Positions 42,544 through 50,844 of a DNA stretch of 64,000 nt are shown piece by piece (the stretch's first letter is position 1; every line of letters begins with the position of its first letter). Made by a program: the position numbers and the translations under genes. The notes under the pieces are model-generated. The model was not told the DNA's origin. It was given only the letters and a program-made list of their open reading frames with translations, and did not search any database. This DNA comes from Sphingomonas sp. PP-CE-3G-477 (lineage in GTDB: Bacteria; Pseudomonadota; Alphaproteobacteria; Sphingomonadales; Sphingomonadaceae), in NCBI RefSeq assembly GCF_003050745.1, contig NZ_QAOF01000001.1:806001-870000 (forward strand), read 5' to 3'.

Positions 42544-43049
42544 GGGGCTTGCACTTCATTCCCCTCCCGCTTGCGGGAGGGGCTAGGGGAGGGGCTTCTC
42601 GTGTCTCACCAACCGCAGGCGCGCGTCATGCCCTCCCGCGAGCGGGAGGGGAGGTTCTTGCCGCGCTGTTGCTCTGCATCTCGCCGGCTTTCGCCCAGCC
42701 GGTTGCACCACCAGCGCATTACGCGAACGTGCAACTCGCCGACCCGGCCAAGGAAGCCTCCGCCCGAGCGCTCATGGAGACGTTGCGCTGCCTCGTCTGC
42801 CAGGGTCAGTCGATCGCCGACAGCGATGCCGACATGGCGGCCGACATGCGCGCGCTCGTCCGCGAGCGGATTAAGCGTGGCGAAAAGCCTGCCTCGATCC
42901 GCGATTGGCTGATCGCGCGCTACGGCGATTACGTGACCTATGACCCGCCCCTATCCGGCCTGACATGGCCGTTGTGGCTAGCGCCGATTCTGCTGCTCGG
43001 CATCGGCAGTTGGATCGCGCGGTCGAGCTTCCGGCGGAGAACACGCTGA
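42540..43049 (+). CDS. ccmH: Cytochrome c maturation protein CcmH with a repeat-derived N-terminus
   Basis: The 169-residue product has the CcmH motif LRCLVCQGQSIADSD, the three-helix domain and a C-terminal membrane helix (LWLAPILLLGIGSWIA). It reduces apocytochrome with CcmG and works with CcmF. GTG at 42540 overlaps the ccmG stop. Residues about 8-38 come from a family C repeat, placed directly before the signal-like helix VLAALLLCISPAFA, so the leader is much longer than normal. Confidence 0.9.
   Translation: MRGLHFIPLPLAGGARGGASRVSPTAGARHALPRAGGEVLAALLLCISPAFAQPVAPPAHYANVQLADPAKEASARALMETLRCLVCQGQSIADSDADMAADMRALVRERIKRGEKPASIRDWLIARYGDYVTYDPPLSGLTWPLWLAPILLLGIGSWIARSSFRRRTR
42561..42651. 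repeat. Family C palindromic repeat inside ccmH
   Basis: Arms CCCCTCCCGCTTGCGGGAGG and CCCTCCCGCGAGCGGGAGGGG around a centre with CTCACC. The left arm is read in the same frame as in gspE (both encode PLPLAGG); the right arm is read in a different frame. Confidence 0.85.
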
Positions 43050-43693
43050 TGGGGTACGTCTGGCTGGCCGCGATCGGCGCCGGTGTGTTTGCGCTGCTCG
43101 CAGTATTGAAGGTGAACCGTGTCCTGTGGACGATGGTCGCGTCCGCGTTAATGCTCGGTGCGGCGGGGTATGCGTGGCAGGGGCAGCCAGGGCTTGCCGG
43201 CCATGAAGCGTCGCCCGGGCTTGCAGCGACGCCGGACGACGGCGCGATGATCGAACTGCGTGACCAGATGCTCGAGCGGTATACAGGCGCGGCAGCGTAT
43301 CTGGTTGCGGCGGACGCGATGACGCGGATCGGCGACCGGCGCGCGGCGGTGCAGGTGTTGCTCGGGGGGCTCAGGATTGCCCCGAAGAGCGTGGTAATGT
43401 GGACCGGGCTCGCCAATGCGCTGGCGGCGCACGACGCCAACCAGGTTTCGCCGCCCGCGTTGTTCGCGTTCCAGCAGGCGATGCGGCTGGCCCCGAAGCA
43501 TCCTGCTCCGCCGTTCTTTCTGGGGCTGGCGTATGTGCGTGCGGGAGAGTTCGCGACGGCCCGGCCATATTGGGCAAAAGCGCTGGCGTTGACGCCAGCC
43601 AACATCACATACCGGGGCGAGATCGCCACTCGGCTCGCGTTGCTGGATCGGTTCCTGGCTATGCAGGATACGCCGAACGCAGGCCCAAAATAA
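43049..43693 (+). CDS. ccmI: TPR protein of cytochrome c maturation, CcmI-like
   Basis: The 214-residue product starts MGYVWLAAIGAGVFALLAVL with two N-terminal hydrophobic segments, then tetratricopeptide repeats (AAAYLVAADAMTRIGDRRAA; FLGLAYVRAGEFATARPYW). By position and TPR content it is the CcmI/CycH component that holds apocytochromes, though shorter than typical CcmI. It overlaps ccmH by one base and ends the operon. Confidence 0.8.
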   Translation: MGYVWLAAIGAGVFALLAVLKVNRVLWTMVASALMLGAAGYAWQGQPGLAGHEASPGLAATPDDGAMIELRDQMLERYTGAAAYLVAADAMTRIGDRRAAVQVLLGGLRIAPKSVVMWTGLANALAAHDANQVSPPALFAFQQAMRLAPKHPAPPFFLGLAYVRAGEFATARPYWAKALALTPANITYRGEIATRLALLDRFLAMQDTPNAGPK

Positions 43694-43702
43694 TCCCGCC
43701 AC

Positions 43703-43719
43703 CCTGGGTCAAACCCAGG
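43703..43719. terminator. Hairpin between convergent ccmI and DUF3072 genes
   Basis: CCTGGGT-CAA-ACCCAGG is a perfect 7-bp stem-loop flanked by CCCGCC and GACGGG. It may act as a bidirectional terminator; no T-run follows on either strand. Confidence 0.45.
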
Positions 43720-43737
43720 ATGACGGGATGAAGGGGC

Positions 43738-43956
43738 TTACTGCCCGCGGCCGGTCTTCGACTGCAACTCGTCGATCTTCTTCGACGCATCCGCTTTGGT
43801 CAGCGTTTCGTCGAATTCCTCATGCGCTTCCTCGGACAGCGTCTTGAGGTAGCTTGCCTGCGCACCGGTCATCTTCTCGTCGCCGGTGGTCCAGTCGTCC
43901 GGGTCCTTCTCGGCGTTCGAGAACGGTTCGGACTTGGGGTTCGGGGTGTCGGACAT
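43738..43956 (-). CDS. DUF3072-type small protein
   Basis: The 72-residue product starts MSDTPNPKSEPFSNAEKDPD and contains WTTGDEKMTGAQASYLKTL, the hallmark of DUF3072, with an acidic-helical C-terminus ending in KIDELQSKTGRGQ. ATG at 43956 follows GGGAAAGGAA, a strong ribosome site. It is cytoplasmic and its function is not known. Confidence 0.85.
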   Translation of the reverse strand: MSDTPNPKSEPFSNAEKDPDDWTTGDEKMTGAQASYLKTLSEEAHEEFDETLTKADASKKIDELQSKTGRGQ

Positions 43957-44007
43957 TGGAAATTCCTTTCCCCTGTCCAACACCCATGTTCCGTATCCGT
44001 TCCCGAG

Positions 44008-45114
44008 TCAGCCCGCCCATGCTTCGTAAGGTAAACCTAGATCATCGGCGACCGCCTTGTACGCGATCTTGCCCCTGTAGACGTTCAGCCCGTTGGCGAG
44101 ATGCGGGTCGGCCTTCATCGCCGCCTCGGCGCCGAGATTGGCGAGCTTCAGCGCGAACGGCAGCGTCGCATTGTTGAGCGCGAATGCCGAAGTCCGTGCG
44201 ACCGCGCCCGGCATGTTGGCGACACAGTAATGGATCACGCCGTCGACCTCGAACACCGGATCCTCGTGCGTCGTGGCGTGGCTCGTCTCGAAGCACCCGC
44301 CCTGGTCGACCGCGATGTCGACCAGCACCGAGCCGCGCTTCATCGTCTTGAGCATCTCGCGCGTGACGAGCTTCGGCGCAGCCGCTCCCGGCACCAGCAC
44401 CGCACCGATAACCAGATGCGCGTTCTTCACCGCAGCCGCGATCGCGGCCTTCGAGGCGTAGGCGGTCTTGATCTGGCTCGAGAAGAACATGTCGAGTTCG
44501 GCGAGGCGATCGTTCGAGATGTCATAGATCGTCACGTCGGCGCGCATGCCGACCGCCATCTGCGCGGCGTTGACGCCCGAGACGCCGCCACCGAGGATCG
44601 CGACCTTGGCGGGCGCGACACCGGGAACGCCGCCGAGCAGGACGCCACGTCCGCCCTGCTCCTTCTCGAGGTAATGCGCGCCGACCTGCACCGACATGCG
44701 GCCCGCGACTTCCGACATCGGCTTCAGCAACGGCAGCCCGCGACGGTTGTCGGTGACGGTCTCGTACGCGATGCAGGTCGCTCCGGACTTCATCAGCCCC
44801 TCGGCCTGCGGCTTGTCGGCGGCGAGGTGGAGATAGGTGAACAGCAGATGGCGCGGCTCGAGCATCGCGATCTCGCTCGGCTGCGGCTCCTTGACCTTCA
44901 CGATCATGTCGGAGCCAGCGAACACCGCGGCGGCGGTCGGCAGGATCGTCGCGCCTGCGTCGACATAGTCCTGGTCTTCGAAATCGATGCCCGATCCGGC
45001 CTGCGTCTCGACGACGACCTCATGACCGGCCGCGACCAGTTCAGCGACCGACGGCGGGGTCAGGCCGACGCGATATTCGTGGTTCTTGATTTCCTTGGGG
45101 ACACCGACGCGCAT
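44008..45114 (-). CDS. ald: Alanine dehydrogenase
   Basis: The 368-residue enzyme has MRVGVPKEIKNHEYRVG (substrate Arg), LFTYLHLAADK and a Rossmann motif in VAILGGGVSGVNAAQMAVGM, and GCFETSHATTHEDPVF with the C-terminal CVANMPGAVARTS. It reversibly deaminates L-alanine to pyruvate with NAD+. ATG at 45114 follows GGAGTGG; a GTG at 45123 would add three residues. It is divergent from the Lrp-type gene, which probably regulates it. Confidence 0.95.
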   Translation of the reverse strand: MRVGVPKEIKNHEYRVGLTPPSVAELVAAGHEVVVETQAGSGIDFEDQDYVDAGATILPTAAAVFAGSDMIVKVKEPQPSEIAMLEPRHLLFTYLHLAADKPQAEGLMKSGATCIAYETVTDNRRGLPLLKPMSEVAGRMSVQVGAHYLEKEQGGRGVLLGGVPGVAPAKVAILGGGVSGVNAAQMAVGMRADVTIYDISNDRLAELDMFFSSQIKTAYASKAAIAAAVKNAHLVIGAVLVPGAAAPKLVTREMLKTMKRGSVLVDIAVDQGGCFETSHATTHEDPVFEVDGVIHYCVANMPGAVARTSAFALNNATLPFALKLANLGAEAAMKADPHLANGLNVYRGKIAYKAVADDLGLPYEAWAG

Positions 45115-45201
45115 TGATTCCACTCCATTATCGTTTGCGCCATACTAGCGCGCCTTGGACGGGAAGGGTTCGCAAACTGGTCGCGGTGCGATACCGTATC
45201 T

Positions 45202-45223
45202 GCAAGATGATTGCATCTGTTGC
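45202..45223. promoter_or_regulatory. Candidate Lrp-type operator in the ald/lrp intergenic gap
   Basis: GCAAGATG-ATTG-CATCTGTTGC is an imperfect 22-bp palindrome between the divergent genes, 20-40 bp before the regulator start. Lrp/AsnC proteins bind such degenerate inverted sites. Confidence 0.4.
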
Positions 45224-45241
45224 CGCCGAAACGGGATAATC

Positions 45242-45682
45242 TTGAGCACCACGATCGAACGCAGGATTCTGGACCTGCTCGCCGCCAATTCCGACCTCAC
45301 CAGCGCCGAGCTCGGCGACGCCGTCGGCCTGTCGGCGAGCGCCGCGCATCGCCGTGTCGCGCAACTTCGGGAGAGCGGCGCGATCACCGGCTATCGTGCG
45401 GTGCTGTCGCAGGCAGCGCGCGGTGATCCCAGCATCGTCCTCGTGAACGTGACGCTCCGCGATCAGCGCAAGGAGACGATGGCGGCGTTCGAGGCGGAGA
45501 TCGTCGAGTGTCCGCAAGTGGTCCAATGCTTCCTGATGAGCGGGGAGGCGGACTACATGCTCCACGTCGAGATCCGCCGCGGCGAGACGTTCGAGCGGAT
45601 CCACCGCGAGACCTTGTCGCAACTGCCGGGGGTGACGCGGTTGGCGTCGCATTTCGTCATTCGGGAGGTAATCAGGCGATAG
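45242..45682 (+). CDS. Lrp/AsnC-family regulator
   Basis: The 146-residue product has an N-terminal winged helix (ERRILDLLAANSDLTSAELGDAVGLSASAAHRRV, described here in parts: residues about 5-40) and a C-terminal RAM effector domain (VVQCFLMSGEADYMLHVEI). TTG at 45242 is the only start near the conserved N-terminus. Divergence from ald suggests an alanine-responsive regulator, as for AldR-type proteins; the effector is inferred. Confidence 0.88.
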   Translation: MSTTIERRILDLLAANSDLTSAELGDAVGLSASAAHRRVAQLRESGAITGYRAVLSQAARGDPSIVLVNVTLRDQRKETMAAFEAEIVECPQVVQCFLMSGEADYMLHVEIRRGETFERIHRETLSQLPGVTRLASHFVIREVIRR

Positions 45683-45683
45683 T

Positions 45684-45761
45684 GTTTTCCTGCGAATGCA
45701 GGAATCCAGGGCCAGAAAAGACGGCGCCCGTGACCCTGGACTCCTGCGTTCGCAGGAGAAC
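45684..45761. repeat. Palindromic repeat, family A (CTGCG variant)
   Basis: Arms GTTTTCCTGCGAATGCAGGA and ACTCCTGCGTTCGCAGGAGAAC with the shared centre GGCGCCCGTGACCC. Close to 11367-11444. The rest of the gap to kup holds the short leader frame at 45899. Confidence 0.85.
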
Positions 45762-45898
45762 GGAAGCGGGAGCGTTCTCACCTTACGCGCCGGTCCGATC
45801 AGCCCCAGTTAATCCACGTTGCCCGCCCCGCCGTTGCCGCCCTCTACCCCGCATGCTAAATGCGCGCGCTTGGGGCACAGGGTGAAATCGGAAATTCG

Positions 45899-45940
45899 AT
45901 GAGTATTGCTGCACTTCCGGGCCGATTCACCGTCCAGTGA
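45899..45940 (+). CDS. Possible 13-codon leader ORF overlapping the kup start
   Basis: ATG at 45899 opens a 13-residue frame ([13 protein letters not shown]) whose TGA at 45938-45940 overlaps the GTG start of kup. The GTGA arrangement would couple kup translation to the leader. The ribosome site (GGAAA) is weak, so this is a candidate only. Confidence 0.3.
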   Translation: MSIAALPGRFTVQ

Positions 45941-47868
45941 GCGTCGACCAGACCGCCGCGGCCTCGACCGTGCCACCCGCCAATCTCGATCTCGAGACGG
46001 GGCATCACAACTCCGACGGCATGCTGAAGCTCGCCTTCGGTGCGATCGGCATCGTCTTCGGCGATATCGGCACCAGCCCGCTCTACGCCTTCCGCGAGAC
46101 CTTCGCCGGCCACCACAAGCTCGCGCTCGACGCGGCGCACATCATGGGCGTCATCAGCCTGATGTTCTGGTCGATGATGATTGTCGTGACGGTCAAGTAC
46201 GTCATCATCATCATGCGCGCCGACAACAAGGGCGAGGGCGGCAGCCTCGCGCTGCTCGCGCTCGTCTCGGGCAAGACCAAGACGAAGCGCTGGAGCAAGG
46301 GCATCATCCTGCTCGGCGTGTTCGCGACGGCGTTGTTCTACGGCGACAGCATGATCACGCCCGCGGTGTCAGTGCTGTCCGCGGTCGAAGGCCTCGCCGT
46401 CGCCGCGCCGGCGTTCGCTGGCCTTGTGCTGCCGATCGTGATCGTCATCCTGATCGCGCTGTTCTGGGTGCAGAAGAGCGGCACCGCGCGCATCGGCCTC
46501 GTATTCGGGCCGATCATGCTGGTGTATTTCAGCGTCATCGCGGTGCTCGGCATCCTCAGCATCGTCCAGACCCCCGAGGTGCTCTGGGCACTGTCGCCGC
46601 ACTACGCGGTCGAGTTCTTCATCATCGACCCCGAGCGCGCCTTCCTGGCACTGGGCTCGGTCGTCCTCGCGGTCACCGGCGCGGAAGCGCTGTACGCGGA
46701 CATGGGGCATTTCGGCCGCAAGCCGATCGGCCTGTCGTGGTTGTTCTTCGTGCTCCCGGCGCTGATCCTCAACTATATGGGGCAGGGCGCACTGCTGTTT
46801 CGTGATGGTCGCGAGGCGCTGGTCAGCCCGTTCTACAACCTCGCTCCCGAAAGCCTCCAGCTTCCGCTCGTCATCCTCGCGACGATGGCCGCGGTGATCG
46901 CGTCGCAGGCGGTGATTTCCGGCGCGTTCTCGGTGACGCAGCAGGCGATCCAGCTCGGCTTCATCCCGCGTCTTCGCATCGAGCACACCAGCGCCTCGAC
47001 CGCCGGCCAGATCTACATCCCGCTCGTCAACGGCGCGCTGATGGTGATGGTGATCCTGCTCGTGCTGTTCTTCCGCACCTCGTCGAACCTGACGAGCGCG
47101 TACGGCATCGCGGTGACCGGGGCGATGTTCATCGATACGTGTCTGCTCGGCGTCGTGCTGTTCCGCCTCTGGAACTGGCCGAAGATCGCGGCGATCCCGC
47201 TGCTGGCGATCTTCTTTACCGTCGACGGCGCCTATTTCGCAGCCAACCTGACCAAGGTACCCGCCGGCGGCTGGTTCCCGCTGCTGGTCGGCTTCATCAT
47301 CTTCACCTTCCTGACGACCTGGTCGAAGGGGCGGCAGCTGATGATCGACCGGATGCACGAGGCGGCGATGCCGATAAAGGTGTTCATCGGCTCGGCCGCG
47401 AGTTCGGCGTCGCGCGTGCCGGGGACGGCGGTGTTCATGACCTCGACCGCGGACGGCGTGCCGCACGCGCTGCTCCACAACCTCAAGCACAACAAGGTGC
47501 TGCACGAGCGCGTCATCCTGCTCACCGTGAAGATCGTTGGCCAGCCTTATTGGCCCGCCAACGACCGTGCGGTGCGCGAGGAGCTTGGCGACGGCTTCCA
47601 CCGCCTCGTGCTGCGTTACGGCTTCATGGAGGACGCCGACGTGCCCGCCGCGCTACGCCAGGTCCATAATTGCGGTGCGGACTTCAAGATGATGGACACC
47701 AGCTTCTTCCTGTCGCGCCAGACGCTGCTCGCGTCGGACAAGCCCGGCATGATGATCTGGCGCGAGAAGCTGTTCGCTTGGATGCTCCGCAACGCGGAAA
47801 GCGCAATGGAGTTCTTCCGCCTGCCGACGAATCGCGTCGTCGAGCTGGGCAGTCAGGTCGAGATTTGA
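45937..47868 (+). CDS. kup: KUP-family K+ uptake transporter
   Basis: The 643-residue protein has about twelve hydrophobic segments, the Kup signature [34 protein letters not shown] and a C-terminal cytoplasmic domain of about 170 residues. It imports K+ with protons. Start is GTG at 45937, which lacks a strong ribosome site but is overlapped by a short leader frame. No kdp or trk genes are near. Confidence 0.93.
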   Translation: MSVDQTAAASTVPPANLDLETGHHNSDGMLKLAFGAIGIVFGDIGTSPLYAFRETFAGHHKLALDAAHIMGVISLMFWSMMIVVTVKYVIIIMRADNKGEGGSLALLALVSGKTKTKRWSKGIILLGVFATALFYGDSMITPAVSVLSAVEGLAVAAPAFAGLVLPIVIVILIALFWVQKSGTARIGLVFGPIMLVYFSVIAVLGILSIVQTPEVLWALSPHYAVEFFIIDPERAFLALGSVVLAVTGAEALYADMGHFGRKPIGLSWLFFVLPALILNYMGQGALLFRDGREALVSPFYNLAPESLQLPLVILATMAAVIASQAVISGAFSVTQQAIQLGFIPRLRIEHTSASTAGQIYIPLVNGALMVMVILLVLFFRTSSNLTSAYGIAVTGAMFIDTCLLGVVLFRLWNWPKIAAIPLLAIFFTVDGAYFAANLTKVPAGGWFPLLVGFIIFTFLTTWSKGRQLMIDRMHEAAMPIKVFIGSAASSASRVPGTAVFMTSTADGVPHALLHNLKHNKVLHERVILLTVKIVGQPYWPANDRAVREELGDGFHRLVLRYGFMEDADVPAALRQVHNCGADFKMMDTSFFLSRQTLLASDKPGMMIWREKLFAWMLRNAESAMEFFRLPTNRVVELGSQVEI

Positions 47869-47902
47869 TGATCTACCCCATACGCTGCGCCAAAGTCGGA
47901 CC

Positions 47903-48000
47903 GCCCCGGCGAAGGCCGGGGTCCAGCCGGACAGGTTGCAGTAACGAAGCGCAACGTCCGTCATCGACGTTTCCCAACTGGACCCCGGCCTTCGCCGGGG
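47903..48000. repeat. Palindromic repeat, family B
   Basis: Arms GCCCCGGCGAAGGCCGGGGT and ACCCCGGCCTTCGCCGGGG; centre contains GGTTGCAGTAACGAAG, the inverse of the family B centre at 284-385, so the copy is in opposite orientation. Confidence 0.85.
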
Positions 48001-48013
48001 AGGTGTCTTTCTG

Positions 48014-48532
48014 ATGACCGGCATGACCGAAGTAGCCCCGATCATCGTCACCGCCTTGTTCGGCCGCAAGGACACCGCGTTCTTCGACGCGATGCGCCGC
48101 GAGCATTTCCCGCCCGAGCGCAACCAGCTCGACGCGCACCTAACGCTGTTCCACCACCTGCCGCCCTCGGGTCTCGACGAGCTCAAGCACCGCCTCAACC
48201 AGGAAACGCGCGGCATACGTGCCCCGCAGGCGCGCGTGGGCGGCCTGATGTCGCTCGGACGGGGTGTGGCTTACCGGATCGAGTCTCCCGAGCTTGTCAA
48301 CATCCGCGCGCGCCTCGCCGACGCGTTCACCGGCATGCTCACGCCGCAGGACGCCGGCGGCTGGCGTCCGCACGTCACGATCCAGAACAAGGTAAGCCCG
48401 CAAGTCGCCAAGCTTCTGCTCGGCAATCTGCAGCGTGATTTCACCCCGAAGGACGTCGAAATCGCCGGTCTTGGCGCATGGTGGTACCGCGGCGGACCGT
48501 GGGAAGCGATTTCCCGGCACATGTTCGCTTGA
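48014..48532 (+). CDS. 2'-5' RNA ligase/cyclic phosphodiesterase-family protein
   Basis: The 172-residue 2H phosphoesterase has paired HxT motifs: His42-Leu-Thr44 (AHLTLFHH) and His120-Val-Thr122 (RPHVTIQN), the right spacing for the two catalytic halves. Such enzymes open or ligate 2',3'-cyclic phosphates in RNA; the substrate is unknown. ATG at 48014, or 48023, starts shortly after the family B repeat, whose GGGGAGG tail lies 13-22 bases upstream. Confidence 0.85.
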   Translation: MTGMTEVAPIIVTALFGRKDTAFFDAMRREHFPPERNQLDAHLTLFHHLPPSGLDELKHRLNQETRGIRAPQARVGGLMSLGRGVAYRIESPELVNIRARLADAFTGMLTPQDAGGWRPHVTIQNKVSPQVAKLLLGNLQRDFTPKDVEIAGLGAWWYRGGPWEAISRHMFA

Positions 48533-48557
48533 CCGCCTCGAAACCGCTTCCTATAGG
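48529..48557 (+). promoter_or_regulatory. Promoter of tRNA-Met
   Basis: TTGACC (48529-48534), exactly 17 bp, and TATAGG (48552-48557) give a strong sigma70 match that overlaps the stop of the RNA-ligase gene; the predicted start is about 35 bp before the tRNA. Confidence 0.65.
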
Positions 48558-48598
48558 CCGCGCCTCGCAGGGAAGAACGCTTCCCTGACGGACGGTAC

Positions 48599-48675
48599 GG
48601 CGAAGTAGCTCAGTTGGTTAGAGCACGGGAATCATAATCCTGGGGTCGGGGGTTCAAGTCCCTCCTTCGCTACCA
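48599..48675 (+). tRNA. tRNA-Met (anticodon CAU, elongator type)
   Basis: Acceptor stem GGCGAAG/CTTCGCT (first pair G-U), anticodon loop ATCATAA with CAT, GGTTCAAGTCC T-arm and encoded CCA. The G1-U72 pair and lack of the three G-C pairs of initiator tRNA indicate an elongator (or Ile-lysidine) type; C34 modification cannot be judged. Its 3' half is also the end of the recombinase gene on the other strand. Confidence 0.93.
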
Positions 48676-50266
48676 TCATAGTCGCAGCAGGCGACCTCCC
48701 TTTCTTGATTTTGCCGTCGGTACCTGTCGCCAGTGCGACGGCCGACTCTAGCGAGCCGATCACTTCGATCTCGGCCGTGCCATCAGTTCGCGGCCGGACG
48801 TAGATTACGTCGATCAGGTCGCGGATCTGACTGGCAACGGGATCGCCAGCGATCTCGCCCTTGCTCAGCGCCGCGGCGAGCCCTTTGATCCGTTTCCGGT
48901 AGGCGTCCGCGATTCGCGGGTGAAGCGCGATGACGGGCACGGCTTCTTCCTCGCCGAGCTCATGGCGGGCGCGATCGCGATCGGCCGTCTTCTGAGCTAG
49001 CGCGTCCTTGATGTCCGCAAAGTCCGCGGCACCGTCCGCGATCGCCGAGACCAGGCGCGCGATCGCCACCTCGGCCGCGCGCAAACGTCGCTCGATCGAG
49101 TGGCGGGTCTTAGCCGTCTCGCGCAACTGGCGATCCCGCGCGGCGTGATATTCCCTGACGAGCAAGGAAACCGCCTCCGGAGACAACAGCTGCTCCTGAA
49201 GGCCGTCGACCACGCGCTGCTGAAGCTCTGTGTTCTCGATCCGAACATTGTTCGTGCACGTGCCGGCCTCACGATGGCGTGAGCAGCCGAACTTCGTGCC
49301 TGAGACCATGAAGTAGGTCGCGTCGCATTGGCCGCACCGTACGAGCCCGGAGAGCAGGTGCTTGGGGCGCTTCCGGTTCGGAAGGGGGCGGGCGGCGCGA
49401 TACTCGCGGGCCTGCTGCGCTTGCTCCCACAGTTCGTCACTGACGATGCGAAGCTCTGGCATTTCTGCGAATTGAAGCTCGCTGGTAGGATTCGCGCGCG
49501 AGATCCGGTTCCTGCTCTCCGGATCGGTCAGCATGCGTACCCGGTTGTAAGCAAAGCGGCCGACGTAGATCGGGTTGTGCAGAACACCGATCATCCGCGC
49601 CTTATTGCCGATGATAGCATTCGCTCGCCATTCACCGCCCCGGGCGGATGGAATGCCATCGAGGTTCAGGCCGTGCGCGATCAGCTTCGGGCTCCGACCC
49701 GCGACATACTCGGTGAGGATCCGGACAACGACTTCGGCTTGCTCTGGATTGATTCGACGGCGGCCAGCTTCCAGCTCACCCTTCTCGTTCAACTCTCGAA
49801 CGACGTCGTAGCCGTAGCAAAGTCCGCCGGGGATCCGGCCGCGCGAAACGGTTCCTCGCTGACCGCGGCGGATCTTCTCGCCGAGGTCCTTCAGAAACAA
49901 CGCGCCCATCGTGCCCTTCAGGCCGATGTGCAGCTCGTTCACGTGCCCTTCCGAAAGCGTCTCGATCCGGACGTCTGCGAATACGAGGCGCTGATAGATC
50001 GTCGCGATGTCTGCCTGGTTGCGTGCGATCCGATCGAGGGCTTCCGCCAAGACGATATCGAACGACCCCGCGGCCGCGTCGGCGAGCATTGAGGTCATAC
50101 CGGGCCGCTTGTTCGAGGCGCCGGAGATGGCGAGGTCGGCATAGACCTGGACGACTTCCCACCCTTCGCGCTCGGCGCGAGCGCGGCAGTCCGCGACCTG
50201 GTCGTCTGCCGAGGTTTGGGATTGCCGGTCGGAAGAGAATCGAGCGTAGATGGCGCAACGGGGCAT
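48632..50266 (-). CDS. Large serine recombinase (integrase)
   Basis: The 544-residue product has the N-terminal resolvase domain with the catalytic serine in YARFSSDRQS (about Ser11), a recombinase domain (GGLCYGYDV, IGVLHNPIYVGRFAYNR), a zinc-ribbon (CGQCDATYFM, later CSRHREAGTC) and a coiled-coil region. It would catalyse integration or excision through 2-bp crossover sites. ATG at 50266 follows CCCGGAG. The last 14 residues (VAKEGLEPPTPGL) are encoded by the tRNA-Met gene read in reverse, so the host tRNA completes the frame. Confidence 0.9.
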   Translation of the reverse strand: MPRCAIYARFSSDRQSQTSADDQVADCRARAEREGWEVVQVYADLAISGASNKRPGMTSMLADAAAGSFDIVLAEALDRIARNQADIATIYQRLVFADVRIETLSEGHVNELHIGLKGTMGALFLKDLGEKIRRGQRGTVSRGRIPGGLCYGYDVVRELNEKGELEAGRRRINPEQAEVVVRILTEYVAGRSPKLIAHGLNLDGIPSARGGEWRANAIIGNKARMIGVLHNPIYVGRFAYNRVRMLTDPESRNRISRANPTSELQFAEMPELRIVSDELWEQAQQAREYRAARPLPNRKRPKHLLSGLVRCGQCDATYFMVSGTKFGCSRHREAGTCTNNVRIENTELQQRVVDGLQEQLLSPEAVSLLVREYHAARDRQLRETAKTRHSIERRLRAAEVAIARLVSAIADGAADFADIKDALAQKTADRDRARHELGEEEAVPVIALHPRIADAYRKRIKGLAAALSKGEIAGDPVASQIRDLIDVIYVRPRTDGTAEIEVIGSLESAVALATGTDGKIKKGRSPAATMMVAKEGLEPPTPGL

Positions 50267-50357
50267 TGGCGACTCCGGGATGTCGAGGATGTGTGCGCTA
50301 CATCCTCTGCCGCCATCTGGCGGGCAATCGTACGAACGAGGTTGGCGATCTGCGGGC

Positions 50358-50813
50358 TCATTCGACACCGTCGATCTGGCGCACGGCGATCGCGTAGTGG
50401 TTGCCGGAGGCGCAGTGACGGACCACTTGCCCGCCCGTCACTGAATACACGCTCTCGATCTCGTACACGCCGTCACGCGATACTGCGCCGCCAATGTAGC
50501 CGAGAAGCAGGATCGCATTGCCCGTGACGCCCATATCCGAATCGAGCGGCAGCGATGGGGCAGTAGGCATGGCGCAGAAGTGCGTCACCTTGCCGTGCTG
50601 CATCTCCTCGATCGGACTCTCGTGGTAGTCATCCTTTCGGCTTCCTGCCCACCACCAGGTGCCGTCGTATGCTTCGGGATCAAAATACGCTTCGCCTACG
50701 ACTGGCTTGTGACCCTCGGCCGTCACAGCGACGAACACCGGATTGCTCTCGCCGGTCGGCCAACCGTCGAACTGTTCGATGGGATGCCAGTGATCCACGG
50801 TGGCCGCTCGCAT
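50358..50813 (-). CDS. Phage-like hypothetical protein, DUF551-like
   Basis: The 151-residue product contains DHWHPIEQFDGWPTGESNPV and DGTWWWAGSRKDDYH, the pattern of DUF551 proteins found in phages and integrated elements, then a hydrophobic Gly-rich end. Function unknown. It overlaps by four bases a short frame (ATG at 50361) that runs into the recombinase region. ATG at 50813 is the likely start; it is about 30 bases from the inferred right border of the element. Confidence 0.6.
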   Translation of the reverse strand: MRAATVDHWHPIEQFDGWPTGESNPVFVAVTAEGHKPVVGEAYFDPEAYDGTWWWAGSRKDDYHESPIEEMQHGKVTHFCAMPTAPSLPLDSDMGVTGNAILLLGYIGGAVSRDGVYEIESVYSVTGGQVVRHCASGNHYAIAVRQIDGVE

Positions 50814-50844
50814 CGCCAGCCGACGCTGAGCAAAGTGCTTCTGG

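Larger units (their letters stand above)
48632..50843. mobile_element. Remnant integrated element at tRNA-Met
   Basis: The block between the tRNA-Met and the truncated oxidoreductase holds a large serine recombinase and one phage-like small gene. The left junction is inside the tRNA, whose 3' end completes the recombinase frame. No copy of the tRNA 3' end is seen on the right side, and the right border falls just before codons homologous to the middle of the paralogous oxidoreductase, so a deletion has removed the rest of the element and the 5' part of that gene. Confidence 0.65.

Noticed and set aside
46369-47601. 410-codon frame antisense to kup
   Set aside because: His/Asp/Arg-rich shadow of a membrane protein gene; no start context or domains.
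50095-50361. 88-residue frame with ATGA overlap to the DUF551-like gene
   Set aside because: Most of it overlaps the serine recombinase in another frame and turns into Arg/Ser-rich shadow sequence; at best a few N-terminal residues could be translated.
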